From NCBI RefSeq assembly GCF_004194535.1, contig NZ_CP025781.1:124001-188000 (forward strand): a stretch of DNA of 64,000 bases. The letters run 5' to 3'. Positions 48,707-57,598 of the stretch are shown here, one piece after another. Numbering within the stretch: position 1 is the stretch's first letter; every line of letters begins with the position of its first letter. Source of the DNA: Iodobacter fluviatilis (GTDB taxonomy: Bacteria > Pseudomonadota > Gammaproteobacteria > Burkholderiales > Chitinibacteraceae). The position numbers were made by a program, and so were the translations under genes. The notes beneath the pieces were generated by a model, which worked only from the letters and a program-made list of their open reading frames with translations, did not search any database and had not been told where the DNA came from.

Positions 48707-49495
48707 TTATTCCGCCACAATGACGGTCACACCGATTTTTATCAGTGCCTGCCGGTATTCATCGCTGATTCCATTATCTGTAACCAGAATATCCACCTGT
48801 GGCATTTTGCAAATGACGCAAAAACTACGCTTGCCAAATTTACTAGAATCCGCCAATAAAATAATCTGATCACAAGCCGCCAACATGGCGCGGTTTAATT
48901 GCGCATCCTGAGCGTTGGTGGTGCTTACACCAGCAAGAAAATCAATACCATCTGCACCAATAAATAATTTATTAAAGTGATGTAATCTAACGGCCTGCTC
49001 AGCCTCTGGCCCGCATAGCGAATAAGAATCTGCCCGCAGCGTGCCTCCCGTCATCATGACAGTAAAACGCGTATCGGCAACTAATTCACTGGCCAGATTT
49101 AAAGCATTGGTCATTAAAGTAATTTTTTTATTGCTGGCAATATAGCGGGCTAATAAAGCCACGGTAGAGCCTGAATCCACAATAATTGAATCGCCATCCT
49201 CCACTAGCTCTGCTGCTTTTTTCGCAATTAATTGTTTTGATTCTGAGCGAATATTTTCTTTCTCTCTAAATTCAAGCTCAAAAGAAAAATTATGAGAAAG
49301 CGTTGCCCTGCCATAAGAACGGCTAATACAGCCACTTTTTTCTAATTCATCTAAATCATGCCGAATGGTTACGGCTGACACACCCAATTCATTGGCCAGC
49401 ACGCTGACATTGCAGCTAGCGTACTTGCGTAATAAATCCACTATTTTTTCATGCCGTGTTTGCATCCGTTTCACGGGTATTTTTTTATCCGACAT
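48707..49495 (-). CDS. agaR: DeoR-family transcriptional repressor AgaR
   Basis: 262 residues. N-terminal DeoR winged helix (RHEKIVDLLRKYASCNVSVLANELGVSAVTIRHDLDELEKSGCISRSYGRA) and a C-terminal sugar-phosphate sensor domain (IIVDSGSTVALLARYI, LMTNALNLASELV, MTGGTLRADSYSLCGPEAE, FIGADGI). It heads the aga operon and probably represses it until an amino-sugar phosphate binds. Confidence 0.9.
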   Translation of the reverse strand: MSDKKIPVKRMQTRHEKIVDLLRKYASCNVSVLANELGVSAVTIRHDLDELEKSGCISRSYGRATLSHNFSFELEFREKENIRSESKQLIAKKAAELVEDGDSIIVDSGSTVALLARYIASNKKITLMTNALNLASELVADTRFTVMMTGGTLRADSYSLCGPEAEQAVRLHHFNKLFIGADGIDFLAGVSTTNAQDAQLNRAMLAACDQIILLADSSKFGKRSFCVICKMPQVDILVTDNGISDEYRQALIKIGVTVIVAE

Positions 49496-49812
49496 TGCAA
49501 TCTCTATTGCCCATTTACTGAGCGGCTAAAAGTAAGATCAGGCAGAAAGCAAATACAATCTATTCCTTCACTCTAAAGCGTGTCAATCAATTAATTTGCG
49601 ACTTAAAAGGCGGATATTTTCTAGTTATCGCAAGGTGGATAGTGAATAAAGTACAAAAAATGTAGGATTAATACGTAAAAAAGAACAGAAAAATAAGGGG
49701 AAAGTAGAAAAATCATGAATAAAACAAAGAACATCACGGAAATATTTATATAAAAAAGAAATAAAACTACATAAATTGTCAGCTAAGCTAAAAAGATGAA
49801 AGTCAATGACAA

Positions 49813-49854
49813 TGAAACCAAAACGAAAGCACTAGATCTTAAAAACTTTCGTTC
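49813..49854. promoter_or_regulatory. Possible AgaR operator upstream of agaR
   Basis: On the minus strand CTTTCGTTTTGGTTTCATTG resembles the repeated TTTCR/TTTY motif reported for AgaR sites, and a second CTTTCGTTC copy lies about 20 bases away on the other strand. Tentative. The remaining 49496-50073 is AT-rich non-coding DNA without other recognisable content. Confidence 0.3.
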
Positions 49855-50073
49855 TCCTCCGTAAAATACATCTATTTTTTTACAAAAAAAGATTTACAGG
49901 CTCCAGCTGATTGATGAATCGGTAGCAAAAAGTCTCTTTTTAGATCACTAAGCATTGCCCTTTTTTTAAACCTAAGACACAAAAACATCTGCCTCTTTAG
50001 TGTCATATTTCATGAGGAAATAAGCTTTTCCTCCATGCCAATAGCCGCCTCATTGATCCATATCACTGAACCC

Positions 50074-50169
50074 TAGGCGCTTGTCGGATTTAGCATCAGT
50101 CGGCTGCAAAATCTGGTCTTTAATCATACGATTTTTCGCTTCGACCGCCTAAGTCCGACAAGCGCCTAA
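50074..50169. repeat. Small MITE, relative of the element at 27571
   Basis: Inverted ends TAGGCGCTTGTCGGATTTAG (left) and TTAGGCGCTTGTCGGACTTA (right, read on the other strand) enclose about 55 bases. It shares the GTCGGACTTA core with the MITE at the dusC end. Confidence 0.7.
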
Positions 50170-50296
50170 CCCTTGCTTAATTCAAGGCCCATTAGTGCTG
50201 GATGTTGTTGCCAGCCTACACCCGCCAATTTATTACTTTGATTTGACGGCCTTTACCAAGGAGGATAGCCCTTCCTCCTTGCTTGATTGCTGACCC

Positions 50297-51697
50297 ATGC
50301 TGCGTTATTTTTCTTTCCGTACCCTATTGATGATTGGCTTTGCCTTAGTGGCTTTGATGCCTTCAGCGGCTTTGGTGCAGCTTCGCTATGATTTGGCCGA
50401 GCTCACCATTAAGGCGCAACAACAGCAGGTTTTAGCCAAAGATTGGTCGAATGCGGCGCAGCATGCCCAAGAGCAGGCTTTGTATTTTGAACGTGCCAGC
50501 CGACAATTACTCATTTTGCCGGAAACCGCGTTTATAAATGCCGCCCATAGCGCTAGAGCACAGCTCCTTATGTCACAAGACGTGTTGCGCCAAAGCAAAA
50601 ACCCCACATTAGAGCAAAGTAGCGAAAATATTTACCAGCTACTTAACCACGCAGGCCCTCGCTTAAAAAAGCCCCAACTCAACCAGCTTTTTTCACAGCT
50701 GGATGCAAAGTTAAAAGAACAGAAACACTTAATCGAGCAGCAATTAGCCCAGCAAAGCCAGCAATGGCTAGAGCAAGTTGGCCGTAAGCAAAAGCAGGCT
50801 GATCTGCTGGCTGTTCTATCCCCTATTGCCGCGCTTACCTTAGCGCTACTGATGGCGGTGCTGTTTAGTTGGCCAATCGGGCAGCTTAAACGGCAGATCA
50901 CTCTGCTGGCACAGGGGCAACGCAGCCAAAGCTGGCATATGGCTGGCCCTGCTGATTTACAAGGGCTCGCCAAATCATTGGCAGAGCTGGATTTACGTTT
51001 GGTGCAGCTAGAGGCTCAAAAAGCCCAGTTTTTTCGCCATGTATCGCATGAATTAAAAACCCCGTTGGCGGTGATTCATGAGGCCTCCTCTTTATTACAA
51101 GAAGAAGTGCTGGGCAGCTTAAATAACCAGCAAAAAGAAATCAGCAGCATGGTGCAAAGTAATGTTCACACCTTACGCCAACGCGTGGATGCGCTTTTGG
51201 CTCACGACGCAGGGTGCTGGCTCTCGGCCGAGCTAGAAATCACGCCCTTAGTGCTAGAGACCTTTTTAGCCCAGCGCCTAAAACAGTGGCGCTTACTGCT
51301 CGAAAAAAAATCACTACAGGTTAAGCAATCCGGTCAAGAGCCGTTTGGCTATGCCGATCACGCCAAGCTGGGTATTATTCTCGACAACCTGCTACTTAAT
51401 GCCATCCGCTTTAGCCCACCACAGGGCGAATTATTGATTCGCTACGGCAGAGATCACTCACAAAGCTGGTTAGAAATCCAAGACCAAGGCCCAGGCGTGG
51501 CCGAGCATGATGCAGAAGCTATTTTTGAGCCTTTTCACTGTGGCGCAGCGCCAGCAGGTGAGAGCGCCGGATCGGGCATTGGCCTGACCATGGCCAGAAG
51601 TTTTGCCCAATTAATGCAAGGTGATGTTGAACTTATTCCCTGCCCAAGCGGTGCATGCTTTCGCTTGCACTGGCAGTTAGCACAAGGCAAACCATGA
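50297..51697 (+). CDS. glrK: Sensor histidine kinase GlrK (QseE) family
   Basis: 466 residues. Two membrane segments (about 8-28 and 172-192) flank a Gln-rich periplasmic sensor region, followed by HAMP, the H-box FRHVSHELKTPLAVIHEASSLLQEE and the ATPase N and G boxes (LDNLLLNAIRFS, GSGIGLTMARSF). It should phosphorylate the sigma-54 activator encoded two genes downstream. Its stop overlaps the lipoprotein start (ATGA). Confidence 0.9.
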   Translation: MLRYFSFRTLLMIGFALVALMPSAALVQLRYDLAELTIKAQQQQVLAKDWSNAAQHAQEQALYFERASRQLLILPETAFINAAHSARAQLLMSQDVLRQSKNPTLEQSSENIYQLLNHAGPRLKKPQLNQLFSQLDAKLKEQKHLIEQQLAQQSQQWLEQVGRKQKQADLLAVLSPIAALTLALLMAVLFSWPIGQLKRQITLLAQGQRSQSWHMAGPADLQGLAKSLAELDLRLVQLEAQKAQFFRHVSHELKTPLAVIHEASSLLQEEVLGSLNNQQKEISSMVQSNVHTLRQRVDALLAHDAGCWLSAELEITPLVLETFLAQRLKQWRLLLEKKSLQVKQSGQEPFGYADHAKLGIILDNLLLNAIRFSPPQGELLIRYGRDHSQSWLEIQDQGPGVAEHDAEAIFEPFHCGAAPAGESAGSGIGLTMARSFAQLMQGDVELIPCPSGACFRLHWQLAQGKP

Positions 51698-52182
51698 AAT
51701 TCACTCTAAAACCGTTGGCTATGGCAACGCTTATGCTCAGCGCCTGCACTAGCCTTCCCGCTCCACCCGTCGCCATCCCTGTACCTGCTATTGCCCCTCC
51801 TACCGCTACACCAAGCCCTGAGACTCCTGTATGTAGCCTAACAGTTGGTCTCAGCAAATTCAGCGCCCCAAATACTGCCAGCACTTGCGCCAGTGATCGC
51901 TTGCTGAATCTAGCCCAGCAAATGATGAATACACATAGCGATATAAACCGCGTACAAAGCCAGCTCGATGCACTGCTTGCGCAAGAGTTAGAACCAGCCA
52001 ACCGCAGCTTTGCCCTTATTTTGGCCAGCCAACTAAGCGAGCGTAAACGCCTAAATAACTTACTAGATAAGCAAACCGCCGCCACCAAAGAGCAACAAAA
52101 ACGTGCCAATGATTTGGCCGCCAAGCTAGACGCTTTAAAAGAAATGGAAAAAGAGCTGTTAGAGAGGAGTAAAAAACCGTGA
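51694..52182 (+). CDS. QseG-like outer-membrane lipoprotein of the GlrKR operon
   Basis: 162 residues from ATG 51694. Lipobox LMLSAC, then a Pro-rich stretch and a helical C-terminal half (LAQQMMNTHSDINRVQSQLDALLAQELEP, coiled-coil-like QKRANDLAAKLDALKEMEKELLE). Position between kinase and regulator matches QseG, which modulates the kinase in enterobacteria. It overlaps both neighbours by four bases. Confidence 0.8.
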   Translation: MKFTLKPLAMATLMLSACTSLPAPPVAIPVPAIAPPTATPSPETPVCSLTVGLSKFSAPNTASTCASDRLLNLAQQMMNTHSDINRVQSQLDALLAQELEPANRSFALILASQLSERKRLNNLLDKQTAATKEQQKRANDLAAKLDALKEMEKELLERSKKP

Positions 52183-53531
52183 GTGCTAAAATCTTACTCG
52201 TAGACGATGATCCAGATCTCTTACGACTCGTCTCCATCCGGCTCATTGCAGCGGGTTTTGAAGTCATCGCGGTAGAAAGCGCCGAAGAAGCCTTAAACGC
52301 GCTGGCCGTGCAACGCGCCGATTTAATGCTGAGCGATTGGAAACTACCTGGCATGGATGGCATGGCTTTATTTGAAGAAGCCCGCCGCCGCTACCCCGCC
52401 TTACCAGTGATTATGCTGACCGCACATGGCACCGTTCCCGATGCGATTGAGGCCATCAGCCACGGCATGTTTGCTTACTTAATCAAGCCTTTTGACGGCA
52501 AAGCCCTGCTAGATAAGGTCAACCAAGCGCTGCTACTAAGCAGCCCTCCCAACCCGCTAAAACACGATGCCGATGATTGGCGCTCAGGTTTTATCAGCTG
52601 CAGCCCCGTGATGGATGAGCTGCTCGCCGAAGCACGCTTAGTGGCAGTTACCGATGCTAGCGTGCTGATTCGAGGCGAAAGTGGCACCGGTAAAGAGGTA
52701 TTGGCCCAAGCAATTCACCGCGCCAGCTTACGCGCGGCTAAGCCATTTATCGCCGTAAACTGTGGAGCGATTCCCGATAATTTATTAGAAAGCGAATTAT
52801 TCGGCCATGAAAAAGGCGCATTTACCGGCGCCAGCCAAAAGCAAAATGGTTTGTTTGTAGAAGCCGATGGCGGCACGATTTTTTTAGATGAAATCGGTGA
52901 TATGCCCTTGCCGCTGCAAGTTAAATTACTGCGGGTGCTGCAAGAGCGCGAAATTCGCCCCGTTGGCGCAGGACGCGCCATCCCCGTGAATGTGCGAGTG
53001 CTTTCCGCCACCCACCGAGATTTAGCCTCCTTGTTGCAAGACGGCTCATTTAGAGAGGATCTATTTTACCGGCTAAATGTAGTGTCGCTCGCCCTGCCCG
53101 CACTGATCGAGCGACGTGAAGATATCCCGCTACTTGCCCGCCATTTTTTAGCCCAAGTGGTGGTGCGTTACGCCAAAACCGATTGCCACTTTGCCGCCGA
53201 TGCACTCAGTTTCTTAAGCACCGCCAACTGGCCGGGCAATATTCGCCAGCTGTCTAATCTGGTTGAGCAATGCTGCGTATTGGCCACCGGCCCCATAATT
53301 ACGCTAGCCCAAGTACAAAAAGCAATGCTTAACGACGCCGCCGCTATCCTAACGCTGGCAGAAGCCAAACGGCTATTTGAACGAGATTATCTAGAGCGGC
53401 TCTTGCGCCTTACCGGAGGCAATGTCAGTGATTGCGCCCGTCTTGCCGATCGCAACCGCACCGAGTTTTATCGCCTACTACAAAAGCACGATCTTGCCCC
53501 AGCCACCTTTAAGACGGGTCTTGCTCCATAA
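52179..53531 (+). CDS. glrR: Sigma-54-dependent response regulator GlrR (QseF) family
   Basis: 450 residues from a GTG overlapping the lipoprotein stop. Receiver domain with phosphorylated Asp53 (LMLSDWKLPGMDG), AAA+ domain with Walker A GESGTGKE, the sigma-54 contact loop GAFTGA (HEKGAFTGASQ) and DGGTIFLDEIGDMPLPLQVKLLRVLQE, and a C-terminal Fis-type HTH (GGNVSDCARLADRNRTEFYRLL). It should activate sigma-54 promoters; two such promoters lie directly downstream. Confidence 0.93.
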   Translation: MSAKILLVDDDPDLLRLVSIRLIAAGFEVIAVESAEEALNALAVQRADLMLSDWKLPGMDGMALFEEARRRYPALPVIMLTAHGTVPDAIEAISHGMFAYLIKPFDGKALLDKVNQALLLSSPPNPLKHDADDWRSGFISCSPVMDELLAEARLVAVTDASVLIRGESGTGKEVLAQAIHRASLRAAKPFIAVNCGAIPDNLLESELFGHEKGAFTGASQKQNGLFVEADGGTIFLDEIGDMPLPLQVKLLRVLQEREIRPVGAGRAIPVNVRVLSATHRDLASLLQDGSFREDLFYRLNVVSLALPALIERREDIPLLARHFLAQVVVRYAKTDCHFAADALSFLSTANWPGNIRQLSNLVEQCCVLATGPIITLAQVQKAMLNDAAAILTLAEAKRLFERDYLERLLRLTGGNVSDCARLADRNRTEFYRLLQKHDLAPATFKTGLAP

Positions 53532-53570
53532 GCAAGACTTAACTAAATATCATATTGCAGCATTACGCCT

Positions 53571-53606
53571 AAAGCCTAACTAAGCCCGCCTTCGTTAGGC
53601 TTTTTA
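53571..53606 (+). terminator. Terminator after glrR
   Basis: AAAGCCTAAC and GTTAGGCTTT pair around a 13-base loop and are followed by TTAC. It closes the glrK operon. Confidence 0.85.
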
Positions 53607-53664
53607 CTAGGAATTAGCCAGTAAAGCCTTGAAATAACAGTGCCAAACTGGGCACAGGCCAAAT

Positions 53665-53746
53665 CGTCGTGTTTTAGCAACAATATATATCCATACAAAT
53701 CAATCACTTACACAAACCACAGCATTAACGTCGTTAATTAGCGACA
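53665..53746 (+). promoter_or_regulatory. Two GlrR-like upstream activator sites
   Basis: CGTCGTGTTTTAGCAACA (53665-53682) and CGTCGTTAATTAGCGACA (53729-53746) resemble each other and the enterobacterial GlrR site TGTC-N10-GACA, with one half-site mismatch in the second and two in the first. They are 64 bp apart (about six helical turns) and 65-145 bp upstream of the sigma-54 promoter, a normal enhancer distance. Confidence 0.6.
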
Positions 53747-53809
53747 ACACCTACTCTCACACTCCCGCAACAAAACCATAAGTCATTGAATATAAACAAA
53801 TAAACAAAC

Positions 53810-53825
53810 TGGCATGGTGTTTGCT
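53810..53825 (+). promoter_or_regulatory. Sigma-54 promoter of the repeat-protein gene
   Basis: TGGCATGGTGTTTGCT fits TGGCAYR-N4-TTGCW with the invariant GG (-24) and GC (-12) correctly spaced. Transcription would start near 53836, about 50 bases before the start codon. The 16 bases CATAAGTCATTGAATA upstream are shared with the next sigma-54 promoter. Confidence 0.85.
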
Positions 53826-53888
53826 ACATGGTAGTCAAGCCCAACGAGAAATCGTTAAAACAGACTCACCACTTAAAGGAAATACACC

Positions 53889-54296
53889 ATGAAAAAGAAT
53901 CTTCTTATCGCCGCCCTATTTGCTACTTGCGCTGCAACTGCTGTGTGGGCTAATTCCACAGACGCTTCTGCGCCTGCCGGTACCGATGCTTCTGAGCCAG
54001 CTGGTTTACGTGCCGATGCTAACGATGCTTCGGTTCCAACTAGCCTACGTGCTGATGCTAACGATGCTTCGGTTCCAACTAGCCTACGTGCTGATGCTAA
54101 CGATGCTTCGGTTCCAACAAGCCTGCGTGCTGATGCTAACGATGCTTCGGTTCCAACTAGCCTGCGTGCTGATGCTAACGATGCTTCGGTTCCAACTAGC
54201 CTGCGTGCTGATGCTAACGATGCTTCTGCTCCAACTAGCCTGCGTGCTGATGCAACAACGGATGCCTCTGCACCGGCCAGCGCCCGTATTGTTTAA
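53889..54296 (+). CDS. Exported 13-residue-repeat protein
   Basis: 135 residues: signal peptide (MKKNLLIAALFATCAATAVWA), then six tandem 13-residue units DASVPTSLRADAN (the last DASAPTSLRADAT) and short variants of DAS/P at either end. The mature protein is acidic, small-residue rich and probably unstructured. Function unknown. Its signal peptide resembles that of the next gene, and both have sigma-54 promoters beside glrR, so both are probable GlrR targets. A strong RBS (AAAGGAAA) precedes the ATG. Confidence 0.85.
   Translation: MKKNLLIAALFATCAATAVWANSTDASAPAGTDASEPAGLRADANDASVPTSLRADANDASVPTSLRADANDASVPTSLRADANDASVPTSLRADANDASVPTSLRADANDASAPTSLRADATTDASAPASARIV
54024..54257 (+). repeat. 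Six in-frame 39-bp tandem repeats
   Basis: Units begin GATGCTTCGGTTCCAACTAG and are nearly identical at the DNA level (single-base changes such as CTACGT/CTGCGT), so copy number is likely to vary by slippage or recombination without breaking the frame. Confidence 0.9.
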
Positions 54297-54312
54297 TCGC
54301 ATCACTGCCCAT

Positions 54313-54347
54313 AAAAAAAACCACGAATACGTTTCGTGGTTTTTTTA
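54313..54347 (+). terminator. Terminator after the repeat-protein gene
   Basis: AAAAAAACCACGAA-TACG-TTTCGTGGTTTTTTT is a long stem with a T run; the A run on the other side makes it potentially bidirectional. Confidence 0.9.
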
Positions 54348-54429
54348 TGGCTGCAGTTCAGAAAATAGATAAAAGACAGCGACTACTCCATCAAAGCATA
54401 AGTCATTGAATAAATTGAAAACATCAAGC

Positions 54430-54445
54430 TGGCACGACACTTGCT
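54430..54445 (+). promoter_or_regulatory. Sigma-54 promoter of the second small exported protein
   Basis: TGGCACGACACTTGCT is a near-consensus sigma-54 promoter (TGGCACG-N4-TTGCW). The block CATAAGTCATTGAATA lies just upstream, as in the first promoter. A GACA half-site is at 54375, but no full GlrR-like site was found. Confidence 0.88.
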
Positions 54446-54500
54446 AATACTATCAGTGAGAAATAATTGATTGGTTTTCTACTCACGAGGAAAGTTCTCT

Positions 54501-54770
54501 ATGAACAAGTATCTATTGATTGCATCCATGATTGCCAGCTTTGCGGCCACTGCCACATGGGGAGATATATCCAAGTGGTCTGATTACAACGCTCTTAATA
54601 AGACCTCAAAAATGTACGCTGATGCACGTACCCCTCCTGTGCCAGAGATGAGGGCGGACTCACCCAGATACCCCAATTCTAACCAAGCTTCTGCCCCCAG
54701 CCGCAGAATATCGCCTCCTGATGCAGCGCCAAATGGATCATCCAACGAAACACCTGACACAGCACCCTAA
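54501..54770 (+). CDS. Small exported Pro-rich protein under sigma-54 control
   Basis: 89 residues from ATG 54501 (GAGGAAAG upstream). Signal peptide MNKYLLIASMIASFAATATW resembles that of the preceding gene; the mature part is short, Pro/Ser/Ala-rich (ARTPPVPEMRADSPRYPNSN) and shares RAD motifs with the repeat protein. Probably a diverged paralogue without repeat expansion. Function unknown. A hairpin terminator follows at about 54788-54814 (AAAACCAC to TGGTGGTTTTTT). Confidence 0.75.
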   Translation: MNKYLLIASMIASFAATATWGDISKWSDYNALNKTSKMYADARTPPVPEMRADSPRYPNSNQASAPSRRISPPDAAPNGSSNETPDTAP

Positions 54771-54854
54771 GCCCATCGCTAAACCTAAAAACCACGAATC
54801 TTTGGTGGTTTTTTAATTAGATAACAGCCTCCACAAACTATTCATGCTTACTCA

Positions 54855-55795
54855 GGCTTTGTTGCAAAAATCAGTTTTAAAGCGTCCCTCCCTCCAAAAA
54901 ATCATACGGATTTACGCCAAGTGCACCGTCGTTGACGCGCCAAGTTGCGTGAAGCGATTTAAGATCGCAACACGCATTTGTAGTTTTGCCACCTGCCGAT
55001 CAAAATCTCTGGCCATCACTCGCTCGCCAAGCAGTTTGAAACAGCGCATCTTGGTTTCAACCAAGCTCCGGCAATAATAGCCATTCCAGTTTTCTATAGC
55101 GTTCGGCCTAAGTACTTCGTGGCGCGCACCATCTCATTTCTCGCCTGCATCCGACTTATTTTCTTTCCACGGTTGCTCGTTTTTTTGCGTCGGAATGATG
55201 GCGGCCGCATTGCGTTAAGCTATCGCCGCTTAACAAGCTTTTGTATCGTATGCATGCACGGAAACCAGTACTTCATCCTCCGGTATCTTCAATCAAATCA
55301 GGTAAAACTTATGCATCGCCCTCGGCGTTGCTCGTCACCTTAATAGCACGTATTTCAAGGATTTCAGCATCAATGCCGATGTAGACTTTGCGCTATTTTC
55401 GACGATATTCAACGCCATGTTATTTTGGTTTTCCACTCGCCTTCGCCCCCTATCTTAATCCCCGTACTGTCGACCAATCATTGCAGACCACCCATGCTTT
55501 TTCGTACCGAGATGACAGCCTTAAGGCGTTCTTTTCGTCGGCAGATCTTGCTGGAGTCAGGCACTTGTATGTTAAGCAAAACTGTATGACCGCATCGCTT
55601 AATTCAGCTTGCCGTCCCCGTTTTCCTGTTGAGGGCGCATGCCATTACATGTTCTATCAAACCAATAGTGAACCGCGCGATTTCAGAGCTGCGTGATAGG
55701 CGTTCCAATAGGTGGTTTTGTACTTGCTCGGTTCCAGTTTGCTCATGCCACCATTCAAACCGCAAGAAGGCGGTACCGATTTATGCAACAAAGCC
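54855..55795 (-). mobile_element. Decayed IS5-family element, about 941 bp
   Basis: Terminal repeats GGCTTTGTTGCAAAAATC (left) and GGCTTTGTTGCATAAATC (right, other strand) match at 17 of 18 positions. The minus strand carries a broken transposase: GKRGRQAELSDAVIQF-type N-terminus, HIGIDAEILEIRAI, RNEMVRATKYLGRT and LVETKMRCFKLLGERVMARDFDRQVAKLQMRVAILNRFTQLG, with stops and frameshifts. It is related to the fragment at 35630-35990. Confidence 0.85.
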
Positions 55796-55884
55796 ATGAA
55801 AATATACGTTGACTCAATAGCTGGTGTTTTATTACAATAAGTTACTCAAACATTACACAACAAGAAACAAACTACAGAGGTTTT

Positions 55885-57516
55885 ATGCGTTACTTTCAAA
55901 TAAATATGATTTCGCTCTCGCTCGTACTTTGTCATTCAGCTTATGCAGAAACTGTGAGCATTGATGATGCGAATCAAATACAACAATACATTTCAGATTT
56001 TAATAAAAATACAAAAGAAATGATGAACAGAATTCCAATGAAAAAAATGAAAATTGAGGGCAATCATGTGCCCAGTAGATTTTCAGAGGAAGAAATAAAA
56101 TCTCTAGATTTTATTTACAAAAAAGAACAAACTAGGTCTGAAATTTTTCCTAAAAAAGATTCAAATTCACGAGTAAAAAGATCACCAATTGAATACAATG
56201 ACAATCCACGAAATTTAGTGGATTTTCCTGAAAAATTTCAAGATAATATCTACGAATTAGATAGAATGAATTTATCACAAGCAAAATTACCATTTTCGCC
56301 ATGGTCAGATAGCTATTGGCCCACCTACCAAGGATCTATCGCACACCGGTATGCGGATACCAAAATGCCAAGATCCAATAACTTTAAAGATTATGACAAC
56401 TATTTAACCAAAACAAACCCTGCTATAAATTTAATAAAAAATAAACAAACGCATTTGATGTCGCCATCTGAAAAGTATGATTTATTAATGAATGATAAAA
56501 ATTTCACACTCACTAATAAAATTTTAGAAAAAACACGATTAAGAAATGCAAACCCTGAAGCCTGGGAAGGTCTGTGCCATGGCTGGGCCCCTGCCGCCTA
56601 TATGTATCAAAGACCATCTAGAAGCATTACTCTATATAATGCGGCTGGCACTCCCATCACTTTTAAACCCAGCGACATCAAAGCACTTAATACTCTACTT
56701 TGGTCCAACCTCAGTTATAAGACAAAATTTATTGGTGGACGTTGTAATATTAAAGACCCTCAAACCGATGTAAACGGTAGAATTTTAGATAAAGATTGTA
56801 ATGATAATAATCCAGGGGCATTTCATTTAGCACTAATCAACCAAGTTGGAATTAATAAACGTAGCCTTGTTTTTGATGCTACTTATGACTATCAAGTTTG
56901 GAATCAACCTATTTCAGCCTATAACATCACATACTTCAATCCAGAAACAGGAAATGTTAGCAAACGAATTCAAGATGTAATGATTTCAAAAGAAAAACAT
57001 AGTAAAGATAAGTTTAAAAAATATCGTTCTAGTCAAGGAGATAGCATCGTTGGTGTACAAATGACCATGGACTATGTTTTAGAAACACAACCATCAACTA
57101 AAGATAGCGACTCAGCAGCCAATGATGCAGTCACTCAAGTAACATATTATTATGATCTAGAGTTAAATAGCCAAACAGGTAAAATAGTTGGTGGTGAATG
57201 GCATCAAAAACGCCATCCTGATTTTTTATGGACCCCATCAGCAGGTACTGAAATTAGTAGTAATATTGTACCTAAATCAAACTTAAACTATGGCAACGTA
57301 TTTATGTACAATAATTATTGGTGGGCTGACTCGCCACGCTCAACATTAATAGAATGGCTACCTTACTCAATTAGTGCAGCTAATCAATTAGGAGTGCCAT
57401 TAGAAAATATCGTGCGTTCACTAACAGCTTGGTCTTCCAGCCCAATCGAGGGTAATCTCTTGCCAGAAAATGCACCACAGCCAAGTATCCCTGAAAAATA
57501 TAAATGGTTTAGATAA
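55885..57516 (+). CDS. Exported transglutaminase-elicitor-like protein
   Basis: 543 residues with a signal peptide (ISLSLVLCHSAYAE). A charged pro-like region up to the basic SRVKRS (about residue 95) precedes the main domain. WEGLCHGWAPAA has a candidate catalytic Cys231 next to His232; GAFHLALINQ and LVFDATYDYQ could hold the other triad residues. VWNQPISAYNITY (338-350) closely resembles the Pep-13 peptide (VWNQPVRGFKVYE) of the Phytophthora GP42 transglutaminase, whose family has bacterial members. Likely a secreted protein-crosslinking enzyme. AGAGG RBS; terminator downstream; low GC compared with neighbours suggests transfer. Confidence 0.75.
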   Translation: MRYFQINMISLSLVLCHSAYAETVSIDDANQIQQYISDFNKNTKEMMNRIPMKKMKIEGNHVPSRFSEEEIKSLDFIYKKEQTRSEIFPKKDSNSRVKRSPIEYNDNPRNLVDFPEKFQDNIYELDRMNLSQAKLPFSPWSDSYWPTYQGSIAHRYADTKMPRSNNFKDYDNYLTKTNPAINLIKNKQTHLMSPSEKYDLLMNDKNFTLTNKILEKTRLRNANPEAWEGLCHGWAPAAYMYQRPSRSITLYNAAGTPITFKPSDIKALNTLLWSNLSYKTKFIGGRCNIKDPQTDVNGRILDKDCNDNNPGAFHLALINQVGINKRSLVFDATYDYQVWNQPISAYNITYFNPETGNVSKRIQDVMISKEKHSKDKFKKYRSSQGDSIVGVQMTMDYVLETQPSTKDSDSAANDAVTQVTYYYDLELNSQTGKIVGGEWHQKRHPDFLWTPSAGTEISSNIVPKSNLNYGNVFMYNNYWWADSPRSTLIEWLPYSISAANQLGVPLENIVRSLTAWSSSPIEGNLLPENAPQPSIPEKYKWFR

Positions 57517-57598
57517 AAAATTAAATATCTAAACAAGAAAGAAACATATATTTTTTAAAAGTTAAATGACGCCACCAAAGCCAATCATATCAACTTAA

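Noticed and set aside
54024..54257. Regular repeats that could be taken for a CRISPR array
   Set aside because: The units are contiguous, in frame, have no spacers and encode a protein repeat.
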